In this document: piece after piece, positions 52,354 to 61,888 of the stretch
How positions within the stretch are numbered: the stretch's first letter is position 1
How the letters are laid out: every line of letters begins with the position of its first letter
Translations under genes and position numbers: made by a program
Assembly: GCA_910576385.1 (NCBI GenBank)
Contig: CAJTIR010000001.1
Location: 1-64,000, forward strand
Length of the DNA: 64,000 nucleotides
Source of the DNA: Lachnospiraceae bacterium
GTDB taxonomy: Bacteria > Bacillota > Clostridia > Lachnospirales > Lachnospiraceae
Reading direction: 5' to 3'
Notes under the pieces: generated by a model
What the model saw: only the letters and a program-made list of their open reading frames with translations
The model's database searches: none
What the model was told of the DNA's origin: nothing

Positions 52354-52440
52354 TCGTTCTCACCTTTTCCTTTTTATGAACTTCTAGATCTGTGTTACAG
52401 ATATCGCTGTAGGAAACTGCTTTGCATTTCCTATGATATA

Positions 52441-52482
52441 AATAAAACTGCCGCCTTTACGAGAAAGAGCGCAAGGCGGCAG
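52441..52482 (-). terminator. Rho-independent terminator (minus strand)
   Basis: CTGCCGCCTT and AAGGCGGCAG pair across 15 bases. On the minus strand the stem is followed by TTTTATTT. It separates the OPT/PqqD transcript from NhaC. Confidence 0.8.
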
Positions 52483-52486
52483 CTTG

Positions 52487-52831
52487 TTATTTTTTCACAT
52501 ATCCAATAAATTGATTTTGATATAAAATCTGAATATATTTTACAAGCCGTGGAATTACTGAGTCGGCTTCTTCACCAAATTGTGCAGATACAAGTTTTGA
52601 AATCTCATATACACAGCGTTTTCCGTCCATCTGCTGCCAAACATAGCTTCCATATTCATCCAGTGCTATATGGCTGACACGTGGCCGCTTGAAGATTTTC
52701 TGTGCAATCCAGTTGTAAAATCCTTTGTTGACCACATGGACGGTAACTTTGCCTTTCTTATCTGCATCCCAAGTATATAAGGGATTACAGACCGGAATAA
52801 AATCCATAAAATTTTTCTTTTTTATGCCCAC
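52487..52831 (-). CDS. PqqD-like protein
   Basis: A 114-residue protein with the PqqD/RRE winged fold: ISHIALDEYGSYVWQQMDG-like region (VSHIALDEYGSYVWQQMDG at about 52-70), then VYEISKLVSAQFGEE and PRLVKYIQILYQNQFIGYV. The GTG start has AAAGGAG five bases upstream. It lies 18 bases after the OPT transporter gene. PqqD domains bind precursor peptides for radical SAM enzymes; no such enzyme is here, so binding an imported peptide or the transporter itself is an inference. Confidence 0.82.
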   Translation of the reverse strand: MGIKKKNFMDFIPVCNPLYTWDADKKGKVTVHVVNKGFYNWIAQKIFKRPRVSHIALDEYGSYVWQQMDGKRCVYEISKLVSAQFGEEADSVIPRLVKYIQILYQNQFIGYVKK

Positions 52832-52848
52832 AAATTCTCCTTTATTAT

Positions 52849-54783
52849 TTATGATTTTTTGGTCTTACGATAACAGAATTTCCACAGAGAGAACGTCAGC
52901 AGTGCAAATGCAGCCAAGCCTATAATATTACCGACATTGGCATCTGCAAGTGCAGGAAACATCTGTGGGAGGAATTCTCCAATAATATTTCCAACATTTG
53001 TATCACGGACAGGAATAATTGCCAGGATTGCCAGGAAGATACCAACAAGCCCTTCTCCGGCAATCATGCCGGAAGAATATAAGACACCGTTTGCATCTGT
53101 GTCTTTTTTCTCTTTTTCAGAGGTACTTTTTTTGTCCACAATCCATTTTACAAGACCGCCAACCATCATCGGTGTACTGAGGTGGATTGGGAGATATAAA
53201 CCAATGGCAAAAGGAAGCACTGGGATTCCCAAAATTTCTACTACTATTGCAATAAATGCTCCGATTCCTACCAAAGTCCAAGGCAGATTGCCGTCCATAA
53301 CGCCTTCTACAATCATCTTCATCAAGGTTGCCTGAGGCGCTGGAAGCTGTGTAGAGCCATATCCCCATGCAATATGCAGCAGGTATAATACGCCGCCAAT
53401 GGCGAGAGCGGATGCAAAGACACCGATAAGCTCACCAATCTGCTGTTTCTTTGGCGTTGCACCTAAGATATAACCAGTCTTTAAGTCTTGTGAGGTATCA
53501 CCAGCAATTGCGGCTACAATACAGATTACGCCGCCGATCGCGATCGCTGCTGTCATGCCAGCCTGACCAGTGGTACCAGTTGCTTTCAGAGCAATGGTAG
53601 CAACTAACAGTGTGGCGATGGTCATACCAGAAACTGGGTTGTTGCTGCTTCCTACAAGTCCTACCATACGGGAGGAAACCGTTGCAAAGAAGAAACCAAA
53701 AATAACGATCAGGAATGCGCCAAATAAATTGATTGGGATCACTGGCACAATCCAGATAGCAAGCGCCAGGACAACAACGCCAATCAGGATAAACTTAATA
53801 TTCAGATCTTGATTGGTACGTTCGTTCGTAGCGTCGCCCTTTCCAAAACCTTTCATGGCCTCGCCAAAGGTTTTGATAATCAGAGGCAGTGATTTGATTA
53901 AGCTTAAGACGCCGCCGCAGGCAACGGCTCCAGCTCCAATGTACTTAATATAGTTTGTCCAGATGGCAAAAGAACCACCTTCTGCATATAATTCTGCAAT
54001 TGTAACATCTGCTGGGAACAACACAATATTTGCTCCAAACAATACAATCAAAGGCATCAATACAAACCAGCCTAAAATACCGCCGCAGAAAAGGTAAGAA
54101 GAAATCTTAGGTCCGCAGATATAGCCGACGCCCAAAAGTGCTGGCAGCACATCCATACCAATACCAGAGCCTTTGTATGCTGGAATTTCATAGTGGACTT
54201 CACTGGGGAATAACTTCAAGCCGTCTGTGATAAATTTATAGGCAGCGGCAATTCCCAAACCTGCAAATACAGTGGAAGCTTTGTTCCCACCTTCTTCGCC
54301 AGCCATCAAGACTTCTGCACATGCCTTGCCTTCTGGATATGGAAGTACGCCATGTTCCTGTACGATCAGCGCTTTTCTTAAGGGAACCATAAACAGGATA
54401 CCCAAAGCACCGCCGATAAATGCAATCACTGCAATTTCTACCAGAGAGGGTGCAGAGGTGCCCCACTCGCCTGCCCAGAGAAATAAGGCGGGCAGTGTAA
54501 AGATTGCGCCAGCCGCCACTGATTCTCCAGCAGAACCAATCGTCTGTACCATATTGTTTTCAAGGATGGAATCTTTCCTTAAAATCATTCGGATAATACC
54601 CATGGATAAAACTGCTGCAGGGATAGATGCAGATACTGTCATTCCCACGCGCAGACCAAGGTATGCGTTGGCCCCGCCAAACATAACTGCCAGAATAATT
54701 CCAAGAATAATGGAAGTCGCTGTGAATTCCGGCAATGTCTTATTGGCGGGGACAAAAGGTTTAAAATCTTTGTTCTCATTCAT
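52849..54783 (-). CDS. OPT family oligopeptide transporter
   Basis: A 644-residue transporter with 14-16 membrane segments. Family-typical blocks include NAYLGLRVGMTVSASIPAAV, AGESVAAGAIFTLPALFLW, GNKASTV and VGGSNNP-type SSNNPVSGMTIATLL, and GDTSQDLKTGYILGATP. OPT proteins take up small peptides, glutathione or metal chelates with protons. AAGGAGAG precedes the ATG. Its partner gene encodes a PqqD-like protein. Confidence 0.94.
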   Translation of the reverse strand: MNENKDFKPFVPANKTLPEFTATSIILGIILAVMFGGANAYLGLRVGMTVSASIPAAVLSMGIIRMILRKDSILENNMVQTIGSAGESVAAGAIFTLPALFLWAGEWGTSAPSLVEIAVIAFIGGALGILFMVPLRKALIVQEHGVLPYPEGKACAEVLMAGEEGGNKASTVFAGLGIAAAYKFITDGLKLFPSEVHYEIPAYKGSGIGMDVLPALLGVGYICGPKISSYLFCGGILGWFVLMPLIVLFGANIVLFPADVTIAELYAEGGSFAIWTNYIKYIGAGAVACGGVLSLIKSLPLIIKTFGEAMKGFGKGDATNERTNQDLNIKFILIGVVVLALAIWIVPVIPINLFGAFLIVIFGFFFATVSSRMVGLVGSSNNPVSGMTIATLLVATIALKATGTTGQAGMTAAIAIGGVICIVAAIAGDTSQDLKTGYILGATPKKQQIGELIGVFASALAIGGVLYLLHIAWGYGSTQLPAPQATLMKMIVEGVMDGNLPWTLVGIGAFIAIVVEILGIPVLPFAIGLYLPIHLSTPMMVGGLVKWIVDKKSTSEKEKKDTDANGVLYSSGMIAGEGLVGIFLAILAIIPVRDTNVGNIIGEFLPQMFPALADANVGNIIGLAAFALLTFSLWKFCYRKTKKS

Positions 54784-55053
54784 AAAATTGCTCTCCTTTG
54801 TCTTAAATTATATTTATCATTTTAACAAGGTTTTGTCAGTTTGTCTACTTTAATTGAAATAAGATGGAATTTTTTGTAAACGATCAAGATTCTGGAAGAA
54901 AATAATTGGGAAAAAAATAGTAAAAATATATAAAAAATATTTAGTTTATCAGGGCAAACTATACAGGATGCGTGGGATAATTGGAAATAGCCAGATAAAT
55001 TGTCAGATTCTTCATTTATTGTAGTTCTTTTGGATCTTGTCATAAAAGAATAC

Positions 55054-55082
55054 TTGTAAAAATAGTAAAAAGTCGGTACAAT
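55054..55082 (+). promoter_or_regulatory. probable promoter of the NSS transporter
   Basis: TTGTAA and TACAAT are separated by 17 bases, 45 bases before the ATG at 55128. The rest of the 340-base divergent gap has no clear structure. Confidence 0.6.
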
Positions 55083-55127
55083 AGAGAAGATGTGTAATAT
55101 ATTATATTGAAGGAACAGGAGGAAGTA

Positions 55128-56534
55128 ATGATAAAAGAAAAAAACAGAAACTCATTTTCAGGTTCCATAGGTTTTGTCCTGGCAGCGGCAGGGAGTGCTG
55201 TAGGATTAGGAAATATCTGGCGGTTTCCTTATCTTGCTGCAAAGGATGGAGGCGGGCTTTATCTGGTCATCTACCTAATCTTGGCACTGACTTTTGGATT
55301 TACACTTTTGGCGACAGAGATTGCGATTGGCAGGAAGACAAAACAAAGTCCTCTGACCGCATATGGCAAGCTGAAATCCCAGTGGGGATTTTTGGGTGTG
55401 CTGGCCTGCTTGGTTCCAGTTCTTATTATGCCCTATTACTGTGTAATCGGCGGCTGGGTAGTAAAATATTTTCTGGCTTATCTGACTGGAGAAGGGACAC
55501 ATGCCGCAGTAGACGGATATTTTACCGATCATATTTCAGGGGAATTTCAACCAATTATATTGATGGCAGTTTTTCTCTTTGTGGTTGCATTTATTGTAAT
55601 TCGTGGAGTAAATAAAGGGATTGAGACATTTTCTAAGGTGTTGATGCCTATCTTAATTCTTTTGGTATTAGGAATTGCCATATTTTCTCTGACTATTTCT
55701 TATACAGATGGACAAGGCGTCACCAGAACGGGACTGGAAGGGCTTTGGATTTACATAGTACCAGATTTTAGTGGAATCACTGTCAAAGGATTTTTTACAG
55801 TGCTTTTGGATGCGATGGGGCAGTTGTTTTTTAGTCTCAGTGTAGCAATGGGAATTATGGTTACATATGGTTCCTATGTCAAAGATGAGGACAACTTGGT
55901 GCGTTCCATTAATCAGATTGAGATTTTTGATACAATGGTGGCATTTCTTGCCGGCATAATGATTATACCTGCAGTTTACACCTTTATGGGAAGAGAGGGC
56001 ATGGGAGCGCAAGGCCCTGGCTTGATGTTTGTTTCCCTGCCTAAAGTATTTTCTGCAATGGGAAAAATTGGGGTTGTAGTTGGATGTCTGTTTTTTGCGA
56101 TGGTGCTGTTTGCAGCCTTGACGAGTGCTATTTCCATTATGGAAGCGGTGGTATCAAGCTTGATGGATAAATTTCATTTGTCCAGAGTGAAGGCATGCCT
56201 GCTTGAGACGGCAATTGCTTTGGCTGGCGGAATTGTTGTGTGTTTGGGTTATAATAAGTGGTATTTTGATATTACCTTGCCGAATGGTTCCCATGCACAG
56301 ATTTTGGATGTGATGGATTATCTCAGCAACAATTTATTTATGCCGCTGGTGGCAATCGGAACGTGTATTTTAATCGGCTGGATCTTAAAGCCCAAAACAA
56401 TTATTGACGAGGTGGAAAAGACAGGAACTAAGTTTGGCAGACGCGGATTATATATTGTGATGATAAAATATATCACACCAGTATTATTGTTAGTGCTGCT
56501 CTTAAAGTCTGTGGGAATCTTGACATTTATTTAA
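55128..56534 (+). CDS. Na+-dependent neurotransmitter-type (NSS) transporter
   Basis: A LeuT-like amino-acid:Na+ symporter of 468 residues with 11-12 segments. The sodium and substrate motif GFVLAAAGSAVGLGNIWRFP (residues about 13-32) is intact. FFSLSVAMGIMVTYGSY in segment 6-7 and the GVVVG...TSAISIMEA segment are present. The start at 55128 has AGGAGG, replacing an upstream ATG by 7 codons. The substrate is a hydrophobic or aromatic amino acid by family; not resolved. Confidence 0.93.
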   Translation: MIKEKNRNSFSGSIGFVLAAAGSAVGLGNIWRFPYLAAKDGGGLYLVIYLILALTFGFTLLATEIAIGRKTKQSPLTAYGKLKSQWGFLGVLACLVPVLIMPYYCVIGGWVVKYFLAYLTGEGTHAAVDGYFTDHISGEFQPIILMAVFLFVVAFIVIRGVNKGIETFSKVLMPILILLVLGIAIFSLTISYTDGQGVTRTGLEGLWIYIVPDFSGITVKGFFTVLLDAMGQLFFSLSVAMGIMVTYGSYVKDEDNLVRSINQIEIFDTMVAFLAGIMIIPAVYTFMGREGMGAQGPGLMFVSLPKVFSAMGKIGVVVGCLFFAMVLFAALTSAISIMEAVVSSLMDKFHLSRVKACLLETAIALAGGIVVCLGYNKWYFDITLPNGSHAQILDVMDYLSNNLFMPLVAIGTCILIGWILKPKTIIDEVEKTGTKFGRRGLYIVMIKYITPVLLLVLLLKSVGILTFI

Positions 56535-56555
56535 AATCTAGCAGAAACGTGAATG

Positions 56556-56582
56556 GCCCAGGTGATACAGCCTGGGCTTTTT
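56556..56582 (+). terminator. Rho-independent terminator
   Basis: GCCCAGG and CCTGGGC around TGATACAG, then TTTTTAT. Ends the NSS transporter gene. Confidence 0.85.
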
Positions 56583-56627
56583 ATATGCACAGAGGCGCAT
56601 AAGGAATTTTGTTATCAATAACAATGA

Positions 56628-57083
56628 TTAAGTCCGTTGGCTTAGGACACTGTTATGGTAATCCATTGAGTAAGTCACATCTTCGTCAAACCATTCAGGA
56701 GGGATAAATTTGTTGGCGTCCTCCTCAGAGGGAAATTCCACTTCGGCGAGAATCAGTGAAGATAATTCGCCGTCAAAAATATCCAGTTCGGCTGTTAGAT
56801 CTGGGTAAGCAGGTGCAAGAGGGATTAAATACCGCTTTTTTACTATCAGAATACCGTCTATTTTGGGCAGCAGATGTTCATAGGCATCTTTGGTTAAGGG
56901 GAGATTATATTCCTCTCGTACCATAAGCCCATGTGATTTGTAAGTCAAATAGTAATCTTCATCCTGCCTGCGAATACGAATTACAGGATCTGTAGAGAGA
57001 TATCCCTGTTCAATATGTCGGCAGGGGTAATCTTCTAAATTGTCTGGCAAAGTTTTGAGTAAAAATTTACGTTCAATTTCCAT
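56628..57083 (-). CDS. CYTH-domain triphosphatase-like protein
   Basis: A 151-residue CYTH enzyme. The N-terminal EIERKFLL is the ExExK metal-binding motif, and RIRRQDEDYYLTYKSHG supplies the tunnel basic residues. The protein ends within the C-terminal beta part (AEVEFPSEEDANKF). Members hydrolyse inorganic triphosphate or thiamine triphosphate, or serve as adenylate cyclase relatives. It is transcribed alone, with CYTH genes of Clostridia as close parallels. Confidence 0.9.
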   Translation of the reverse strand: MEIERKFLLKTLPDNLEDYPCRHIEQGYLSTDPVIRIRRQDEDYYLTYKSHGLMVREEYNLPLTKDAYEHLLPKIDGILIVKKRYLIPLAPAYPDLTAELDIFDGELSSLILAEVEFPSEEDANKFIPPEWFDEDVTYSMDYHNSVLSQRT

Positions 57084-57346
57084 AATAACTTCCTCTCTTA
57101 ATTTTGTGGGATAATTTGCTTATAAATTTAACTGTTTGATGTTTCTGCAAATATAATTTTGTGGGTGATACGACAATTTTACTGTATTCCAACAAGATTT
57201 GTAAAGTATACGATAGTATTATAAAAACAAATTTATCATAATTACAGTTTGCCCTGTGCTGGCTGCAAAACTTAACAGAAAAGAAAATAGCAAGAACGCT
57301 GGTATGTTCCCGAATATTTATAAATTCAAAGGAATTTCCTATAATA

Positions 57347-57385
57347 AAAACCCCCTGCCCTGAAAATTTCAGAGCAAGGGGTTTT
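57347..57385 (-). terminator. Rho-independent terminator (minus strand)
   Basis: On the minus strand AAAACCCCTTGCTCT pairs with GGGCAGGGGGTTTT around a loop, then TTTATT. It ends the SASP gene. Confidence 0.8.
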
Positions 57386-57407
57386 CTATATTGCATTGCC
57401 TAATGGA

Positions 57408-57629
57408 TTACTGCTGTCCGCCAGACATCTGCTGTTCCTGTTTCATGATCATTTTCTTAACCATTTCTCCGCCGATAGAACCAGCTTGAGCGGAAGTTAA
57501 GTCACCATTGTATCCTTCTTTTAATGGTACACCAATTTCAGATGCAACCTCCTGTTTAAAACGGTTCATAGCCTCTTTCGCCTGAGGTACTGCCATTTTA
57601 CTTGTGTTGGAACCAGAATTGCTATTCAT
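57408..57629 (-). CDS. alpha/beta-type small acid-soluble spore protein
   Basis: A 73-residue SASP that coats DNA in the spore core and protects it from UV. The GPR protease site region VASEIGVPL and the conserved NGDLTSAQAGSIGGEMVKKM are present. The start at 57629 has GGAGGTGA and removes five residues. It marks the organism as a spore former. Expression should be sigma-G dependent. Confidence 0.93.
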   Translation of the reverse strand: MNSNSGSNTSKMAVPQAKEAMNRFKQEVASEIGVPLKEGYNGDLTSAQAGSIGGEMVKKMIMKQEQQMSGGQQ

Positions 57630-57691
57630 TTGATTCACCTCCAAATGTTTTCTTTTTATTTTATCCGCCGTAGCGTTTATTTGATTGATAA

Positions 57692-57731
57692 GGGCATCAT
57701 TCCGAAAAGGCTCATTCTTGGAATGATGCCC
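57692..57731. repeat. 12-bp perfect hairpin
   Basis: GGGCATCATTCC and GGAATGATGCCC enclose 16 bases. It lies upstream of the spore protein gene and has no T tail. It could be a binding site or a terminator for the opposite strand. Confidence 0.45.
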
Positions 57732-57944
57732 GTCCCGAAACGTTGTCGCTTATCATGGTGTTATTATCTGTCAAGTCGAAAATAATATGAATGGAAAATT
57801 TTATATTTTCTGGAAATAATTGTAATTTGAGTTTTCCAATTTTTGATAACCGTTGATCTTATAGTGCCAAAAGGTCTTGCACAAAAAGAGTCTGGAAAGC
57901 TAGCATTCCATAGCGTTTTTATGTGCACGCATTATTATATTTAC

Positions 57945-57991
57945 TCGTTCAAAAGGTCTTGCCGCTAAAGCGGCAAAGACCTTTTGAACGA
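57945..57991. repeat. 22-bp near-perfect hairpin
   Basis: TCGTTCAAAAGGTCTT-GCCGCT folds on its complement with a single bulge and a two-base loop. The sequence AAAAGGTCTTGC also occurs as a lone copy at 57866. Part of a 500-base gene-free stretch (57630-58141) with GCTGTCGC-type ends near 58015. A palindromic repeat family is likely. Confidence 0.5.
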
Positions 57992-58141
57992 AATTCAGCT
58001 TATTATTTCTGTTAGTGCGACAGCTTTCTTTTGGTACTATGAATTACAAAAATGGGGAAATTCAAAATAATGGTGAATATATACAAATATTGAGATCAAT
58101 GATATAATAATTCAAATACAATAAAAGAGAGGAAGAGCGAG

Positions 58142-58693
58142 ATGAAAAAAATTGGTATTTTTTTGGCAGAAGGATTTGAGGAGATTGAGGGACTGACTGT
58201 GGTGGATATTTTGCGCCGCGCTGCGATTGAGGCTGAGACCATTTCCATTATGGGGCAAAAAGAAGTGTGCGGTTCTCATAAGATTACCGTGTTGGCAGAT
58301 TCCCTGTATGAAGATGTGGATTTTGAAAAGTTGGACGGCGTAGTGCTGCCGGGCGGACTTCCAGGTACTACCAATCTTTTGGCACATGCAGGAGTCAATG
58401 AGACCATTCGGACATTTGCAGAAGCTGGAAAATTAGTAGCTGCAGTCTGTGCCGCTCCCAGTGTGTTGGGACAGGCAGGATTGTTAGAGGGCAAGAAAGC
58501 GACCTGTTATCCAGGTTATGAGGATAAGCTTATCGGAGCGGAAGTGATTTATGACGAGGTTGCAGAGGCAGGAAATATCATTACCAGCCGCGGAATGGGT
58601 ACTACGATTGCTTTTGCACTGCGGATTACAGCTTATCTGGCAGGGGAGGAGAAAGCAGAGGAACTTGCCAAGAAAATCATCTATCGGCAGTAA
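58142..58693 (+). CDS. DJ-1/PfpI family protein
   Basis: A 183-residue DJ-1 superfamily protein. The nucleophile-elbow Cys103 is in AAVCAAPSVLG, the Glu of the pair is in LAEGFEEIE, and VLPGGLPGTTNL is the oxyanion region. This is the YajL/ThiJ-type subgroup with glyoxalase or deglycase-like activities reported; the name ThiJ has no link to the thiamine genes here. GAGGAAGAG precedes the ATG. Single gene. Confidence 0.9.
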   Translation: MKKIGIFLAEGFEEIEGLTVVDILRRAAIEAETISIMGQKEVCGSHKITVLADSLYEDVDFEKLDGVVLPGGLPGTTNLLAHAGVNETIRTFAEAGKLVAAVCAAPSVLGQAGLLEGKKATCYPGYEDKLIGAEVIYDEVAEAGNIITSRGMGTTIAFALRITAYLAGEEKAEELAKKIIYRQ

Positions 58694-58785
58694 TTTTTAG
58701 GTATGAAAAAGCTTCCTGACAAATATACATGTAACAAAATAAAAAATTGTCCTTCTATATTTCTGTGGAAGGGTAGGAGTGATGT

Positions 58786-59652
58786 GTGCTGGATAAAATA
58801 AAAGCAAAATCTTTCGTTTTGGTGCTTGTATTGTTTGCGGGAGCTTTTTTTGTGGGAAGATTTACGGCTCAGGTGGTGGCTACTGGAGGAATTGGCATTC
58901 AGCGTGCCGCCGATGGAAACTGGGGTTTAAGTTTCCAGGAGGAGGGTCAGCCGCCAGTGGCAAATGCGACATTTGAGGAGCTTGCAAAATATGACGCCTA
59001 TTATGCGGAAAATACCAAAGACAAAGTGTTGTATCTCACTTTTGATTGTGGGTTTGAAAATGGAAATACACCAGCAATTTTGGAGGCATTGAAAAAACAT
59101 AATGCCAAGGCAACTTTTTTTGTGGTGGGAAATTATCTGTCTACCAGTCCAGATTTGGTAAAACAGATGCTCGAGGAAGGGCACAATGTTGGAAACCACA
59201 GTTATCATCATCCTGATATGACCCAGATGGGTAAGGAAGAATTTGCCAAGGAACTGGGCGAATTGGAACAGCTTTATGAACAGACGACAGGAAAGCCAAT
59301 GGTGAAATACTATCGTCCTCCCCAGGGAAAATACAGCGAGAACAATTTAAAAATTGCCAAAGAGTTGGGGTATAAGACATTTTTCTGGAGTCTTGCTTAT
59401 GTGGATTGGAAGCAGGACAGCCAGCCTACACATGAGGAGGCATTTGACAAGTTATTGAAGCGGGTGCATCCGGGTGCGATTGTATTATTACATAATACAT
59501 CTAAGACAAATGGAGAGATTTTAGATGAACTTCTGACAAAATGGGAGGGTATGGGTTACACATTTAAATCTTTGGATGAACTTCCAGGTATGAGTACAGA
59601 GAATACACAGAAGAATGAGGAGAAAACACCAGAAGATAATACACAAGAATAA
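58786..59652 (+). CDS. polysaccharide deacetylase, PdaA-like
   Basis: An N-terminal membrane anchor or signal (FVLVLVLFAGAFFVG) precedes a NodB-homology domain. It has LTFDCGFEN (Asp87, with Cys88 as in PdaA-type enzymes), HSYHHPDM (His138, His142), YYRPPQGKYS and the C-terminal HPGAIVLLHNTS. PdaA removes N-acetyl from MurNAc in spore cortex peptidoglycan to allow muramic-delta-lactam formation. The start is GTG with GTAGGAGT upstream. The tail is acidic and unstructured. It fits a spore former. Confidence 0.86.
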   Translation: MLDKIKAKSFVLVLVLFAGAFFVGRFTAQVVATGGIGIQRAADGNWGLSFQEEGQPPVANATFEELAKYDAYYAENTKDKVLYLTFDCGFENGNTPAILEALKKHNAKATFFVVGNYLSTSPDLVKQMLEEGHNVGNHSYHHPDMTQMGKEEFAKELGELEQLYEQTTGKPMVKYYRPPQGKYSENNLKIAKELGYKTFFWSLAYVDWKQDSQPTHEEAFDKLLKRVHPGAIVLLHNTSKTNGEILDELLTKWEGMGYTFKSLDELPGMSTENTQKNEEKTPEDNTQE

Positions 59653-59670
59653 TTGAAGAGTATTACATGA

Positions 59671-59737
59671 AAAACATCTGCGGGATATGGCAGGATCTCT
59701 AATCCTAAAATAGTCATATTCTGCAGATGTTTTGTAT
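59671..59737 (+). terminator. Rho-independent terminator with long loop
   Basis: AAAACATCTGC and GCAGATGTTTT pair; an inner CATAT pairing shortens the loop. The stem runs into TTTTGTATT. It ends the deacetylase gene. Confidence 0.65.
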
Positions 59738-59864
59738 TGTATTTCTGACGGTGAGAGATGGATAAGTCTTACTCAATCATCAGATGGAAATGATATTCGC
59801 CTCTAAGCGGTGAATTATTTGCTGGTATCAGTGATGGGAATCAATTTCTTATCTGAGGAAGAGA

Positions 59865-60530
59865 TTAATGTTTCTTCTCTTTTTGATAATAGTAGAGCGC
59901 TTTCAGTCCAAAATAACCATAACAAATTAAAATGATTAAGAACAAAGCAGCGCTGAGTCCTCTTCCGAGTGCAAATGGCGTTTCAAATAGAAAGGCAGCC
60001 CAAAAATTTTTGCCAGACATTTCCCACAATCCAGGTGTGAAATACCATTCTTTCCAATGTTGGAAATCGGGAATCAGTCGGCCGCTAGAAGAAAACATAA
60101 TCAATAGTGACAGATATAAAATGACAAGCTCCAGACAGAAATGGGAGATTCTTTGATAACAACCTGCTCGGGAGGAGGGATCAGAAAAAATCTCATCATC
60201 GCAGCCAGGATGTGTCTGTTCAAAATATTGAAAACCACTTGATTTTGTGCCAGCAATATGGCGCCATCCATAATCTTCAAAGAGATTTAGATAATCTTTA
60301 AAAGTTTCCTGCTTGGAAAAGATGCGGAAATCAATCCGAACTTGAGGAAAAAATGTTTCTGTATTTGAAAATTCTTGAGAAGAATTTTTGGCAATGGGCT
60401 GGTGCTCTTCGAATGTATATTGTCCCAGAAAAGGGGCAATTTTTTTCAAACGATAACCTTGGGCAGTGATTTGATTGATCCAGGCTTCTTCTTTGGAAAT
60501 GTTTGTAAAGAATAGTCTATATTTACGCAT
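59865..60530 (-). CDS. DUF2812 membrane protein
   Basis: A DUF2812 protein of 221 residues: RKYRLFFTNISKEEAWINQI, QGYRLKKIAPFLGQYTFEE, FRIFSKQETFKDYLNLFEDY and GWRHIAGTKSSGFQYF. Two or three membrane segments follow. It is encoded with a PadR repressor upstream, the usual pairing. It is generally thought to be regulated in response to membrane-active compounds; function unknown. Confidence 0.88.
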   Translation of the reverse strand: MRKYRLFFTNISKEEAWINQITAQGYRLKKIAPFLGQYTFEEHQPIAKNSSQEFSNTETFFPQVRIDFRIFSKQETFKDYLNLFEDYGWRHIAGTKSSGFQYFEQTHPGCDDEIFSDPSSRAGCYQRISHFCLELVILYLSLLIMFSSSGRLIPDFQHWKEWYFTPGLWEMSGKNFWAAFLFETPFALGRGLSAALFLIILICYGYFGLKALYYYQKEKKH

Positions 60531-60551
60531 GATTTTCCTCCTTTATCCTAT

Positions 60552-60863
60552 CTATAAACCATATGTTTCTGCAATCTTTACCAGATCGCGCAGACGCTGC
60601 GTCTCTAAGCTCAGAACTTCTCGTCCTAAGTCTGTGGTCTGGTAGACCTTGCGTCTGCGGTCCTCGCTTTTGACCAATACAATCAATTTTTGCTTTAACA
60701 AGTTTTCAATGGCACCGTACATCGTGCCGGCGGCAATTCTCACTTTTCCCTCACTTAGTTGTTCCACTTTCTGCATAATGAAATATCCATGTCCAGGTTC
60801 CAACAACGCTACCAGAATGTACCAGGTGGTCTCTGTCAGAGGGAGATATTTACTTAAATTCAT
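60552..60863 (-). CDS. PadR family transcriptional regulator
   Basis: A 103-residue PadR winged-helix repressor: LTETTWYILVALLEPGHGYF, GTMYGAIENLLKQKLI and the beta wing RRRKVYQTTDLGREVL, with a C-terminal dimerisation helix. AAAAGGAG lies six bases before the ATG at 60863. Tandem operator-like repeats upstream suggest autoregulation. It is first in the operon with DUF2812. Confidence 0.9.
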   Translation of the reverse strand: MNLSKYLPLTETTWYILVALLEPGHGYFIMQKVEQLSEGKVRIAAGTMYGAIENLLKQKLIVLVKSEDRRRKVYQTTDLGREVLSLETQRLRDLVKIAETYGL

Positions 60864-60893
60864 AGAGATACTCCTTTTCATTTTTTAATGCTT

Positions 60894-60943
60894 TATATAC
60901 AGTTTAACTATATAGTTGTATTATATACAGTTTGACTATATAT
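60894..60943. promoter_or_regulatory. tandem PadR-type operators
   Basis: TATATACAGTTTAACTATATA and TATATACAGTTTGACTATATA, each itself a dyad of TATACAGT and ACTATATA, lie 28 bases apart just upstream of the PadR gene. These probably bind the PadR protein and cover its promoter. Confidence 0.65.
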
Positions 60944-60951
60944 GTCAATAG

Positions 60952-61644
<693 letters not shown>

Positions 61645-61668
61645 AAAGTCAGATAAAAGTCTCAAAAA

Positions 61669-61850
61669 GTGTACTTTTTGACACAACAGAAATTATATAG
61701 GATTTTGAATCAAAAGTCCATAGATTTTTATTTTTTCTTAATTACATATTTATAGAATGAATTTTACAACTATTTAGAACCTCATCCTGATAGACTTGCC
61801 GATCAAGCTGTTATATTTAGTTTATTAATAAGTTTTGTCAAAAAGTACAC
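61669..61850. promoter_or_regulatory. invertible promoter segment
   Basis: GTGTACTTTTTGACACAAC (61669-61687) is inverted at 61832-61850 with one mismatch, around a 144-bp segment. On the minus strand the segment carries TGGACT and a perfect TATAAT with 17 bases between (61715-61720 and 61692-61697). This promoter now points toward the recombinase gene end; inversion would point it at the gtr operon. Each repeat has a TGT...ACA dyad, typical of serine invertase sites. Confidence 0.8.
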
Positions 61851-61888
61851 ATTCTGAAATTGAAAAAGTACGAAAGAGGAGAGGAATT

